Shown: one piece after another, positions 52,269 to 62,159 of the stretch
Layout: the number at the start of each line of letters is the position of its first letter
Numbering within the stretch: position 1 is the first letter of the stretch
Assembly: GCA_028622995.1 (NCBI GenBank)
Contig: JAJQJQ010000002.1
Span: 11,532,001 to 11,596,000 of the forward strand
From: Panagrolaimus kolymaensis
Lineage: Eukaryota > Nematoda > Chromadorea > Rhabditida > Panagrolaimidae
Length of the DNA: 64,000 bases
Direction: 5' to 3'
The notes under the pieces: generated by a model
What the model was told of the DNA's origin: nothing
Seen by the model: only the letters and a program-made list of their open reading frames with translations
The model's database searches: none
Position numbers and translations under genes: made by a program

Positions 52269-52488
52269 TGGTCCCTTTCTTTTCTTCTTCTTTTTTTTTT
52301 TTCATCGCTCGCTAGTTCGAAAAGAAAGACATGTTGTGTGTGTGTTGTTTGGAAGGATCTAATATTGATTGATGGTAAAAGACTTTTCCCGCGTCGTGCT
52401 TATGCCACGCTTTTGTTTCGACATTTTTTAAAAGTAAAATTGTTTTATTTAAAATTTTATAATAATGTGAAAAGTTAATAAAAAAAAT
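52269..52488. other. Polymerase 3' flank inside the element
   Basis: Pyrimidine-rich sequence (runs of T and C near 52269-52302), then about 180 bp of mixed sequence between the left terminal repeat and the polymerase stop codon. An open frame on the plus strand from 52200 is low-complexity and starts inside the terminal repeat, so it is not called. The only likely signal is a poly(A) hexamer. Confidence 0.7.
52444..52449 (-). promoter_or_regulatory. Poly(A) signal AATAAA for the polymerase gene
   Basis: AATAAA on the minus strand lies about 40 nt after the polymerase stop codon, a usual distance. AT-richness makes chance occurrence possible. Confidence 0.5.
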
Positions 52489-52669
52489 TTATTTTTTACG
52501 ATAGCCATAAGGTTTAACGGATAACGATTTGCTTTTAATTTGGCCCTTCTTGAAGACCGGGCGCCATCGCTTTTGCATCGTTTTACTTCGGAGAACATTT
52601 GTTTTTGAGCGAGTAATTGTAAAATATTCAACATCAATCCCATTTTTATCATCATCTTGTCCATATTTA

Positions 52670-52722
52670 CTATAAAAAATCTTCATTAATTTTTTTGCAT
52701 CAACAAATAAAAAAACACTTAC
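52670..52722 (-). other. Polymerase intron 7 (53 nt)
   Basis: GTAAGTGT to TTTTATAG, after the second base of an Ala codon. It separates the thumb region from the last exon (59 residues plus stop). Confidence 0.9.
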
Positions 52723-52873
52723 GCTTGGTTGATTGTAGCTTTTTTCATGGCTTTGTAAGTTAAACCCTTGCTGGCTTTAAAAGTCAAAGGAAAACCTCTG
52801 ACTTTCAAAGTTTCTTGAACATCAGTTGGATCTGCACGAGAATGATGCTTGTACCCATAATTTTTGGGACCGC

Positions 52874-52921
52874 CTAAGCAAATTCAATGATTGAGATTTT
52901 TAAAGGTGTACCTTCTCTTAC
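52874..52921 (-). other. Polymerase intron 6 (48 nt)
   Basis: GTAAGAGA to TTGCTTAG, phase 1. Joining gives the conserved GGPKNYGY segment. Unspliced it carries a stop. Confidence 0.9.
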
Positions 52922-53032
52922 CTGCATAGAAGTCGAATATCCTTCGATCTGACATATCCCTTGCCATATCGCCAAGAAATTCACCTTCAGTTACTTTGGG
53001 TTCACCTTTTTTGTGGATGTAAAAAATTGAGT

Positions 53033-53083
53033 CTAAAAAATAACTTTCATTTTCTTTAAACATTATCAAACAAAATAAAATAC
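53033..53083 (-). other. Polymerase intron 5 (51 nt)
   Basis: GTATTTTA to TTTTTTAG, after the first base of the second catalytic Asp codon of motif C. Its length is a multiple of three and it has no in-frame stop, so an unspliced message would stay in frame but lose motif C. Confidence 0.9.
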
Positions 53084-53370
53084 CCGTATCGACATATAAC
53101 AATCTTTCTGGTTTGATTTGTTCCATGAAATGAAGCAATCTGAGCCGTGCTTGTGATGTAACAAAGCAAGCTACAGGGAGATTGTTTGTCAATGGTTGTT
53201 TTTGAAATTCAGATTTGTCTCTAATAACAATACGATCGATACTTTCAGAAACTTTTGCTATATCCAAAACTTCAATTTTATCATCCAAAAGAATATTCCA
53301 AAAGGATTTTGGAGTGTTGGTAAAAACAACTTTTGAAAGTTCAGCTCTTTGCGCCATTTTACCCCATAAA

Positions 53371-53422
53371 CTAAAAATAAAATAGTAGTTTGCTTTATTG
53401 TCTAGCATCAAAAAAATCCAAC
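53371..53422 (-). other. Polymerase intron 4 (52 nt)
   Basis: GTTGGATT to TTTTTAG, after the second base of a Ser codon. It falls inside motif B, between KLLSN and WGKM. Confidence 0.9.
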
Positions 53423-53634
53423 CTGTTTGAAAGTAATTTTCCACATGCTGCTTTTCCAGGATTAACAGTAATAGCATCTTGCTCTAAATCAATGTTTTCT
53501 CGAATTTTATATTGCTTAATAAATTCAGCTTTGTTTTGAACATTCTTCCAACCGCTGTTCTCGATTTTGTATTTTAAAAATGTATTTACATAACCCGTGA
53601 AAAGTACCGTGCTCCAATTAGGATAATCCCAAAC

Positions 53635-53687
53635 CTTAAAAAATAAATTTATTTTGTATATTCATGATTTTTTTTTTTCAGGCTTAC
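53635..53687 (-). other. Polymerase intron 3 (53 nt)
   Basis: GTAAGCCTG to TTTTTTAAG, between codons (phase 0). It joins VLEVYE to VWDYPNW, a conserved Polinton polymerase segment. Confidence 0.9.
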
Positions 53688-54329
53688 CTCATAAACTTCC
53701 AAAACTGTGTATTTTCTTGCAAGACCTGCATTTAATTCTTTATGGCTAAATGCAGCAATCCAAGATCTTTTATTTATTGAATGGCGGCACTTTGATGATG
53801 ATCTATTTTCACAACAAGTCGAGCAAAGTGGAAATGTTATGTAGCCGTTTTTTGTTCGATATGGTAAGGCAGCTAATTCCCGTGATTGAGGGGGTAAAAC
53901 TTTACATAAAATAAAACCACGATAAGGATTGTGTGAAGGCTTAGTCCAAGGAAGATTTTTAATGCTTTCACCAGTAATAACTTTTGGATTATTTACCATA
54001 AAATCTCCATATTTTTTAATGTAAGGATAAAGTGAAATGATGTCCACACTGATAATTTCTTCATCATCCTTGCATGTGTATCCAAATTTGAAGTTTTCAG
54101 TTCGCCCACCACGAAAAGCATCTCTTCGAAGTTCCATAATTGGAGGAACTGAGATATTTTTATAAAAATCCTTGAATTTTCGTTCTTTTTTAATAAGTTT
54201 ATCAGCTTCACACTCCCAAAAATATTCCAAAGGCATAATTTTCTTAATTTCATTAATTCGATCCATTGTTTCAATGAACAAGTCAATCGATTTTTTCCCA
54301 TTGGCCAATTTGATTGAAAAATGGGAATA

Positions 54330-54332
54330 TCA
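54330..54332 (-). other. In-frame TGA in the polymerase
   Basis: TGA lies nine codons into exon 3, three codons after HGC, where related polymerases from memory have HGCPxC. The last Cys is thus replaced by TGA, one base away from either Cys codon. A simple nonsense mutation is the likely cause. Confidence 0.85.
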
Positions 54333-54357
54333 TGTTTGACATCCATGGAAAAAACAT

Positions 54358-54406
54358 CTGGAAAAAAAAAGAAGAATATATAAATATGGTTAAAAATATG
54401 TTTTAC
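54358..54406 (-). other. Polymerase intron 2 (49 nt)
   Basis: Starts GTAAAACA and ends in a T-rich tract and CCAG. It falls after the second base of a Gly codon, just before the conserved HGC segment. Confidence 0.9.
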
Positions 54407-55069
54407 CCAAGGTATTCTATTCCTTTCACTGGATTTCCATCTTCATCAAGAACAACACCATCAAGAAAGTAAGATGTTCCTGGCACTTTAAATTCCCCTG
54501 CTTTCCAGGTAGCTTCTTGAATTTTTAGATCATGAACAGCTGCATACCATTTGATGAATTTCAAACCTTTTGTGGATGCCTTGGTTTTTTGAGTGGAGCG
54601 GTATCCATGCTCAGGTGCGTTAACCATTTGATTAGGCTTTAAAAAATTGCGTCTAAATACCTCCATGGCGAATTTTGGTGCTGTTGTGCCAAAAAAGAAA
54701 GGGTCAATATTAGTGGCTTCAATCATATTTTTTCTATATTCAACACAGCTTTTTTGCAGAATATCCACATCCAATTCACAATACGAAATGATTTGATCAG
54801 CCAAACAAAAAGATTCATGCTTATGTTCTTCATACCATTCGAGGAATTCGCTTCTTTCTTTTGGACGCATGTTGTCAATATCATAGTATTTTAATTTGGG
54901 CAAAGATGATAAAACTTTAAACAAATTTTTTTGCTTGATAAATTTGTAGGGGAAATAACCCTTTTTTGCTTCAAAGTTGTATGTGGCAGGAAGCTTTGCT
55001 AAGGGTTGCATCATAAAATTATAACTATCTTTGAATGTGAATTTGTTGCCATTTTTTGTAATATCAAGC

Positions 55070-55127
55070 CTAAAAACAAAACAAAAAATAAAATTCTATT
55101 TTCTTTTTCAACTAAAAAACTTTTTAC
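55070..55127 (-). other. Polymerase intron 1 (58 nt)
   Basis: Starts GTAAAAAG after exon end TTTACAG and ends TTTTTAG before GCTTGATA. It interrupts a codon after its second base. Removal joins the Exo II region to the following exonuclease segment in frame. Confidence 0.88.
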
Positions 55128-55306
55128 CTGTAAATTTTAAACCCTACACTTGTAATTTCAGGTCTAATACCGTTTTCAAGCAATGGATTCACGCAAAAAT
55201 GTATGTCAAACTTTCCTCCTCCATGGCTTAAAATAATCGTGGGTGGCATCTTTTTTTTAGTGGCTCGCACTAAAACAAACTTCAAAAATTCAAGAATTGG
55301 CGTTGA

Positions 55307-55567
55307 TTCTTTTGTGAAGCCTTTGAAGGTTTGTTTTATAAAATATTGGATTTAAATTTTATTGTGTCAGAGCTTAAAAATAACTCTTTTCTTTTTCCAA
55401 ATTTGAAGTACATTTCATATGAACCAGAAATATTTTCTGGATTACAAATCCTTATGAAAAAATCAAGCATCTTGATTTTCACGTCCGGTAAAATCATTTA
55501 TGCTGGTATTACAGATGTCAGAAAATTAAAGCATATAGCAAAAGCGTTAAACACTTTTCTTGTTTAA
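55307..55567 (+). pseudogene. TATA-binding protein (TBP)-like fragment, second repeat only
   Basis: An open frame ending in TAA at 55565-55567. It has no ATG before the conserved region; the first ATG lies within it, and TTG at 55331 is only a nominal start. From 55334 the product follows the second half of the TBP saddle: an FYKI-type strand, then YEPEIFSGL, then ILIFTSGKIIYAG, and a final amphipathic helix RKLKHIAKALNTFL. In TBP this half binds the minor groove and inserts two phenylalanines; both have counterparts here (EIF and LIF). TBP normally has two such repeats in about 180 residues, so the first half is missing. The gene points away from the polymerase and its 5' end is lost at the same place. 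A diverged herpesvirus- or giant-virus-type TBP-like protein is another possible origin. Confidence 0.8.
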
Positions 55568-55625
55568 CACATTTTCTTTATTGCTGAAGAAAAAATGGTA
55601 TATGCTTTTATCGAAGAATAAAAAT
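55568..55625. other. TBP-like fragment 3' flank
   Basis: A short AT-rich link between the TBP-like stop codon and the right terminal repeat. Its end holds poly(A)-type hexamers; nothing else is recognised. Confidence 0.7.
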
Positions 55626-55628
55626 AAA
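55617..55628 (+). promoter_or_regulatory. Tandem AATAAA poly(A) signals after the TBP-like frame
   Basis: Two consecutive AATAAA hexamers (55617-55622 and 55623-55628) about 50 nt after the stop codon, the second overlapping the inner edge of the right terminal repeat. Position fits the 3' end of a plus-strand transcript. Confidence 0.5.
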
Positions 55629-55900
55629 AACTCGATAACAGCGCTTTTTTTCTTTGCTCGCGAAAAAAAAACTATGTTCCAAAAACTCGATAACACGGAG
55701 CGAAAAAAAAACTATCTCCCAAAAACTCGATAACACGCAAAGTCGCGAACGAGCTTTTTTCTTCTAAGTCCGCGAAAAAAAGTGTAAAAATTTCTAAGTC
55801 CGAGAAAAAAAAAGATGAAAATAAAACTAAGTCCGAGAAAAAATGCGTTTTTACGGCTATGTTCCGGAAACTCGAGAATTTTCCCGGACTATATTCTTCT
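55626..55900 (-). repeat. Right terminal inverted repeat of the Polinton element
   Basis: Reverse complement of 51996-52268, ending ACTATATTCTTCT at 55900. Differences from the left copy are confined to the inner 60 bp: one homopolymer is a base longer, and GCGCTGTTA stands in place of TCGCTATTA. Confidence 0.95.
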
Positions 55901-55906
55901 CATTCC
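55901..55906. repeat. 6-bp target site duplication, right (CATTCC)
   Basis: Second copy of CATTCC, followed directly by ATTAAACAC, the normal continuation of the satellite monomer. Confidence 0.95.
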
Positions 55907-58900
55907 ATTAAACACTTTCACAAAGTAAAACTAAAAATAAAGATGGCATTTCAAATTGCTCGATTTTATGTTGCTGCAACTCGGATGTAATAATTTTTTG
56001 ATTTTGTTTTTTTAAACATTTTTAAACAAATTTTCTTTTGTCATTCCATTAAATACTTTCACAAAGTAAAACTAAAAATAAAGTCGGCATTTAAAATTGC
56101 TCGATTTTATGTTGCTGCAACTCGGGTGTAATAATTTTTTGATTTTGTTTTTTTAAACATTTTTAAACAAATTTTCTTTTGTCATTCCATTAAACACTTT
56201 CACAAAGTAAAACTAAAAATAAAGATGGCATTTAAAATTGCTCGATTTTATGTTGCTGCAACTCGGGTGTAATAATTTTTTGATTTTGTTTTTTTAAACA
56301 TTTTTAAACAAATTTTCTTTTGTCATTCCATTAAATACTTTCACAAAGTAAAACTAAAAATAAAGACGGCATTTAAAATTGCTCGATTTTATGTTGCTGC
56401 AACTCGGGTGTAATAATTTTTTGATTTTGTTTTTTTAAACATTTTTAAACAAATTTTCTTTTGTCATTCCATTAAACACTTTCACAAAGTAAAACTAAAA
56501 ATAAAGATGGCATTTCAAATTGCTCGATTTTATGTTGCTGCAACTCGGGTGTAATAATTTTTTGATTTTGTTTTTTTAAACATTTTTAAACAAATTTTCT
56601 TTTGTCATTCCATTAAATACTTTCACAAAGTAAAACTAAAAATAAAGTCGGCATTTAAAATTGCTCGATTTTATGTTGCTGCAACTCGGGTGTAATAATT
56701 TTTTGATTTTGTTTTTTTAAACATTTTTAAACAAATTTTCTTTTGTCATTCCATTAAATACTTTCACAAAGTAAAACTAAAAATAAAGTCGGCATTTAAA
56801 ATTGCTCGATTTTATGTTGCTGCAACTCGGGTGTAATAATTTTTTGATTTTGTTTTTTTAAACATTTTTAAACAAATTTTCTTTTGTCATTTCATTAAAC
56901 ACTTTCACAAAGTAAAACTAAAAATAAAGATGGCATTTAAAATTGCTCGATTTTATGTTGCTGCAACTCGGGTGTAATAATTTTTTGATTTTGTTTTTTT
57001 AAACATTTTTAAACAAATTTTCTTTTGTCATTTCATTAAACACTTTCACAAAGTAAAACTAAAAATAAAGATGGCATTTCAAATTGCTCGATTTTATGTT
57101 GCTGCAACTCGGGTGTAATAATTTTTTGATTTTGTTTTTTTAAACATTTTTAAACAAATTTTCTTTTGTCATTCCATTAAATACTTTCACAAAGTAAAAC
57201 TAAAAATAAAGACGGCATTTAAAATTGCTCGATTTTATGTTGCTGCAACTCGGGTGTAATAATTTTTTGATTTTGTTTTTTTAAACATTTTTAAACAAAT
57301 TTTCTTTTGTCATTTCATTAAACACTTTCACAAAGTAAAACTAAAAATAAAGATGGCATTTCAAATTGCTCGATTTTATGTTGCTGCAACTCGCGTGTAA
57401 TAATTTTTTGATTTTGTTTTTTTAAACATTTTTAAACAAATTTTCTTTTGTCATTCCATTAAATACTTTCACAAAGTAAAACTAAAAATAAAGACGGCAT
57501 TTAAAATTGCTCGATTTTATGTTGCTGCAACTCGGGTGTAATAATTTTTTGATTTTGTTTTTTTAAACATTTTTAAACAAATTTTCTTTTGTCATTCCAT
57601 TAAACACTTTCACAAAGTAAAACTAAAAATAAAGACGGCATTTAAAATTGCTCGATTTTATGTTGCTGCAACTCGGGTGTAATAATTTTTTGATTTTGTT
57701 TTTTTAAACATTTTTAAACAAATTTTCTTTTGTCATTCCATTAAATACTTTCACAAAGTAAAACTAAAAATAAAGACGGCATTTAAAATTGCTCGATTTT
57801 ATGTTGCTGCAACTCGGGTGTAATAATTTTTTGATTTTGTTTTTTTAAACATTTTTAAACAAATTTTCTTTTGTCATTCCATTAAATACTTTCACAAAGT
57901 AAAACTAAAAATAAAGACGGCATTTAAAATTGCTCGATTTTATGTTGCTGCAACTCGGGTGTAATAATTTTTTGATTTTGTTTTTTTAAACATTTTTAAA
58001 CAAATTTTCTTTTGTCATTCCATTAAATACTTTCACAAAGTAAAACTAAAAATAAAGACGGCATTTAAAATTGCTCGATTTTATGTTGCTGCAACTCGGG
58101 TGTAATAATTTTTTGATTTTGTTTTTTTAAACATTTTTAAACAAATTTTCTTTTGTCATTCCATTAATTACTTTCACAAAGTAAAACTAAAAATAAAGAC
58201 GGCATTTAAAATTGCTCGATTTTATGTTGCTGCAACTCGGGTGTAATAATTTTTTGATTTTGTTTTTTTAAACATTTTTAAACAAATTTTCTTTTGTCAT
58301 TCCATTAAATACTTTCACAAAGTAAAACTAAAAATAAAGACGGCATTTAAAATTGCTCGATTTTATGTTGCTGCAACTCGGGTGTAATAATTTTTTGATT
58401 TTGTTTTTTTAAACATTTTTAAACAAATTTTCTTTTGTCATTCCATTAAACACTTTCACAAAGTAAAACTAAAAATAAAGATGGCATTTCAAATTGCTCG
58501 ATTTTATGTTGCTGCAACTCGGGTGTAATAATTTTTTGATTTTGTTTTTTTAAACATTTTTAAACAAATTTTCTTTTGTCATTCCATTAAACACTTTCAC
58601 AAAGTAAAACTAAAAATAAAGACGGCATTTAAAATTGCTCGATTTTATGTTGCTGCAACTCGGGTGTAATAATTTTTTGATTTTGTTTTTTTAAACATTT
58701 TTAAACAAATTTTCTTTTGTCATTCCATTAAACACTTTCACAAAGTAAAACTAAAAATAAAGACGGCATTTAAAATTGCTCGATTTTATGTTGCTGCAAC
58801 TCGGGTGTAATAATTTTTTGATTTTGTTTTTTTAAACATTTTTAAACAAATTTTCTTTTGTCATTCCATTAAATACTTTCACAAAGTAAAACTAAAAATA

Positions 58901-60842
58901 AAGACGGCATTTAAAATTGCTCGATTTTATGTTGCTGCAACTCGGGTGTAATAATTTTTTGATTTTGTTTTTTTAAACATTTTTAAACAAATTTTCTTTT
59001 GTCATTCCATTAAACACTTTCACAAAGTAAAACTAAAAATAAAGATGGCATTTCAAATTGCTCGATTTTATGTTGCTGCAACTCGGGTGTAATAATTTTT
59101 TGATTTTGTTTTTTTAAACATTTTTAAACAAATTTTCTTTTGTCATTCCATTAAATAATTTCACAAAGTAAAACTAAAAATAAAGACGGCATTTAAAATT
59201 GCTCGATTTTATGTTGCTGCAACTCGGGTGTAATAATTTTTTGATTTTGTTTTTTTAAACATTTTTAAACAAATTTTCTTTTGTCATTCCATTAAACACT
59301 TTCACAAAGTAAAACTAAAAATAAAGACGGCATTTAAAATTGCTCGATTTTATGTTGCTGCAACTCGGGTGTAATAATTTTTTGATTTTGTTTTTTTAAA
59401 CATTTTTAAACAAATTTTCTTTTGTCATTCCATTAAATACTTTCACAAAGTAAAACTAAAAATAAAGACGGCATTTAAAATTGCTCGATTTTATGTTGCT
59501 GCAACTCGGGTGTAATAGATTTTTGATTTTGTTTTTTTAAACATTTTTAAACAAATTTTCTTTTGTCATTCCATTAAACACTTTCACAAAGTAAAACTAA
59601 AAATAAAGACGGCATTTAAAATTGCTCGATTTTATGTTGCTGCAACTCGGGTGTAATAATTTTTTGATTTTGTTTTTTTAAACATTTTTAAACAAATTTT
59701 CTTTTGTCATTCCATTAAACACTTTCACAAAGTAAAACTAAAAATAAAGACGGCATTTAAAATTGCTCGATTTTATGTTGCTGCAACTCGGGTGTAATAA
59801 TTTTTTGATTTTGTTTTTTTAAACATTTTTAAAAAAATTTTCTTTTGTCATTCCATTAAATACTTTCACAAAGTAAAACTAAAAATAAAGACGGCATTTA
59901 AAATTGCTCGATTTTATGTTGCTGCAACTCGGGTGTAATAATTTTTTGATTTTGTTTTTTTAAACATTTTTAAACAAATTTTCTTTTGTCATTCCATTAA
60001 ACACTTTCACAAAGTAAAACTAAAAATAAAGACGGCATTTAAAATTGCTCGATTTTATGTTGCTGCAACTCGGGTGTAATAATTTTTTGATTTTGTTTTT
60101 TTAAACATTTTTAAACAAATTTTCTTTTGTCATTCCATTAAATACTTTCACAAAGTAAAACTAAAAATAAAGACGGCATTTAAAATTGCTCGATTTTATG
60201 TTGCTGCAACTCGGGTGTAATAATTTTTTGATTTTGTTTTTTTAAACATTTTTAAACAAATTTTCTTTTGTCATTCCATTAAATACTTTCACAAAGTAAA
60301 ACTAAAAATAAAGACGGCATTTAAAATTGCTCGATTTTATGTTGCTGCAACTCGGGTGTAATAATTTTTTGATTTTGTTTTTTTAAACATTTTTAAACAA
60401 ATTTTCTTTTGTCATTCCATTAAACACTTTCACAAAGTAAAACTAAAAATAAAGATGGCATTTCAAATTGCTCGATTTTATGTTGCTGCAACTCGGGTGT
60501 AATAATTTTTTGATTTTGTTTTTTTAAACATTTTTAAACAAATTTTCTTTTGTCATTCCATTAAATACTTTCACAAAGTAAAACTAAAAATAAAGATGGC
60601 ATTTCAAATTGCTCGATTTTATGTTGCTGCAACTCGGGTGTAATAATTTTTTGATTTTGTTTTTTTAAACATTTTTAAACAAATTTTCTTTTGTCATTCC
60701 ATTAAATACTTTCACAAAGTAAAACTAAAAATAAAGACGGCATTTAAAATTGCTCGATTTTATGTTGCTGCAACTCGGGTGTAATAATTTTTTGATTTTG
60801 TTTTTTTAAACATTTTTAAACAAATTTTCTTTTGTCATTCCA

Positions 60843-60894
60843 TTAAACACTTTCACAAAGTAAAACTAAAAATAAAGATTCTTTTGTCATTCCA
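60843..60894. repeat. Truncated 52-bp satellite monomer
   Basis: This monomer ends AATAAAGATTCTTTTGTCATTCCA, so 89 bp between AAAGAT and TCTTTTGTC are missing. It is the only large departure from the 141-bp phase in the satellite and marks an illegitimate recombination or replication slip. Confidence 0.95.
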
Positions 60895-62159
60895 TTAAAC
60901 ACTTTCACAAAGTAAAACTAAAAATAAAGATGGCATTTAAAATTGCTCGATTTTATGTTGCTGCAACTCGGGTGTAATAATTTTTTGATTTTGTTTTTTT
61001 AAACATTTTTAAACAAATTTTCTTTTGTCATTCCATTAAACACTTTCACAAAGTAAAACTAAAAATAAAGATGGCATTTCAAATTGCTCGATTTTATGTT
61101 GCTGCAACTCGGGTGTAATAATTTTTTGATTTTGTTTTTTTAAACATTTTTAAACAAATTTTCTTTTGTCATTCCATTAAATACTTTCACAAAGTAAAAC
61201 TAAAAATAAAGACGGCATTTAAAATTGCTCGATTTTATGTTGCTGCAACTCGGGTGTAATAATTTTTTGATTTTGTTTTTTTAAAACATTTTTAAACAAA
61301 TTTTCTTTTGTCATTCCATTAAATACTTTCACAAAGTAAAACTAAAAATAAAGACGGCATTTAAAATTGCTCGATTTTATGTTGCTGCAACTCGGGTGTA
61401 ATAATTTTTTGATTTTGTTTTTTTAAACATTTTTAAACAAATTTTCTTTTGTCATTCCATTAAATACTTTCACAAAGTAAAACTAAAAATAAAGACGGCA
61501 TTTAAAATTGCTCGATTTTATGTTGCTGCAACTCGGGTGTAATAATTTTTTGATTTTGTTTTTTTAAACATTTTTAAACAAATTTTCTTTTGTCATTCCA
61601 TTAAATACTTTCACAAAGTAAAACTAAAAATAAAGACGGCATTTAAAATTGCTCGATTTTATGTTGCTGCAACTCGGGTGTAATAATTTTTTGATTTTGT
61701 TTTTTTAAACATTTTTAAACAAATTTTCTTTTGTCATTCCATTAAATACTTTCACAAAGTAAAACTAAAAATAAAGATGGCATTTCAAATTGCTCGATTT
61801 TATGTTGCTGCAACTCGGGTGTAATAATTTTTTGATTTTGTTTTTTTAAACATTTTTAAACAAATTTTCTTTTGTCATTCCATTAAATACTTTCACAAAG
61901 TAAAACTAAAAATAAAGACGGCATTTAAAATTGCTCGATTTTATGTTGCTGCAACTCGGGTGTAATAATTTTTTGATTTTGTTTTTTTAAACATTTTTAA
62001 ACAAATTTTCTTTTGTCATTCCATTAAATACTTTCACAAAGTAAAACTAAAAATAAAGACGGCATTTAAAATTGCTCGATTTTATGTTGCTGCAACTCGG
62101 GTGTAATAATTTTTTGATTTTGTTTTTTTAAACATTTTTAAACAAATTTTCTTTTGTCA

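Larger units (their letters stand above)
52489..55351 (-). pseudogene. polB: Protein-primed family B DNA polymerase (Polinton pPolB), 5'-truncated, one in-frame TGA
   Basis: Replicative polymerase of Polinton elements (DNA_pol_B_2 family). Exons, 5' to 3', are 55351-55128, 55069-54407, 54357-53688, 53634-53423, 53370-53084, 53032-52922, 52873-52723 and 52669-52489. Together they give 2499 nt, 833 codons, in one frame to a TAA. Numbering from the first open codon: an Exo II-like HGGGKFD at about 43-49, Exo III YCELD at 171, FRGGR (YxGG region) at 377, motif A DIISLYP at 401, a Cys cluster CSTCC at 474, motif B NPGKAACGKLLSN at 577-589, and motif C (YxDTDS) at 682-687, split by an intron. The C-terminal region ends with KRWRP and a PYGY motif. 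Two faults make it a pseudogene. The N-terminal part is missing: an in-frame TAA at 55352 stops the frame and the first exonuclease motif is lost. A TGA also stands at codon 305. Exo II has Gly where Asn is usual. Introns were kept, so the gene moved as DNA. Full-length relatives are, from memory, above 1000 residues. Confidence 0.93.
51996..55900 (-). mobile_element. Polinton (Maverick)-derived element, internally deleted
   Basis: A 3905-bp insertion in the satellite with near-identical terminal inverted repeats of about 274 bp, ends reading 5'-AG...CT-3', and a CATTCC target duplication. It encodes a protein-primed family B DNA polymerase on the minus strand and a TBP-like fragment on the plus strand. 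The 6-bp duplication, long inverted repeats, AG terminus and polymerase type are together those of Polintons, which are normally 15-20 kb with integrase, cysteine protease, packaging ATPase and capsid genes. None of these is present here, and both surviving genes lose their 5' ends near 55307-55351, so a large internal deletion is inferred. The terminal repeats and target duplication are well preserved, which suggests a fairly recent insertion. Confidence 0.92.

Noticed and set aside
52200..52478. 92-codon plus-strand frame at the left end of the Polinton element
   Set aside because: It starts inside the terminal inverted repeat without ATG and is a low-complexity translation of T- and C-rich DNA.
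52449..52664. 71-codon minus-strand frame over the last polymerase exon
   Set aside because: It is out of frame with the thumb and C-terminal motifs of the spliced polymerase.
54330..54332. Variant genetic code with TGA as cysteine
   Set aside because: Only one in-frame TGA is seen and the same gene uses TGT and TGC elsewhere; a point mutation is simpler.
53993..54346. 117-codon minus-strand frame overlapping polymerase exon 3
   Set aside because: It lies in a different frame from the conserved polymerase motifs and has no recognisable content.
55031..55231. 66-codon plus-strand frame opposite polymerase exon 1 and intron 1
   Set aside because: It is antisense to the Exo II region and has no family signature.
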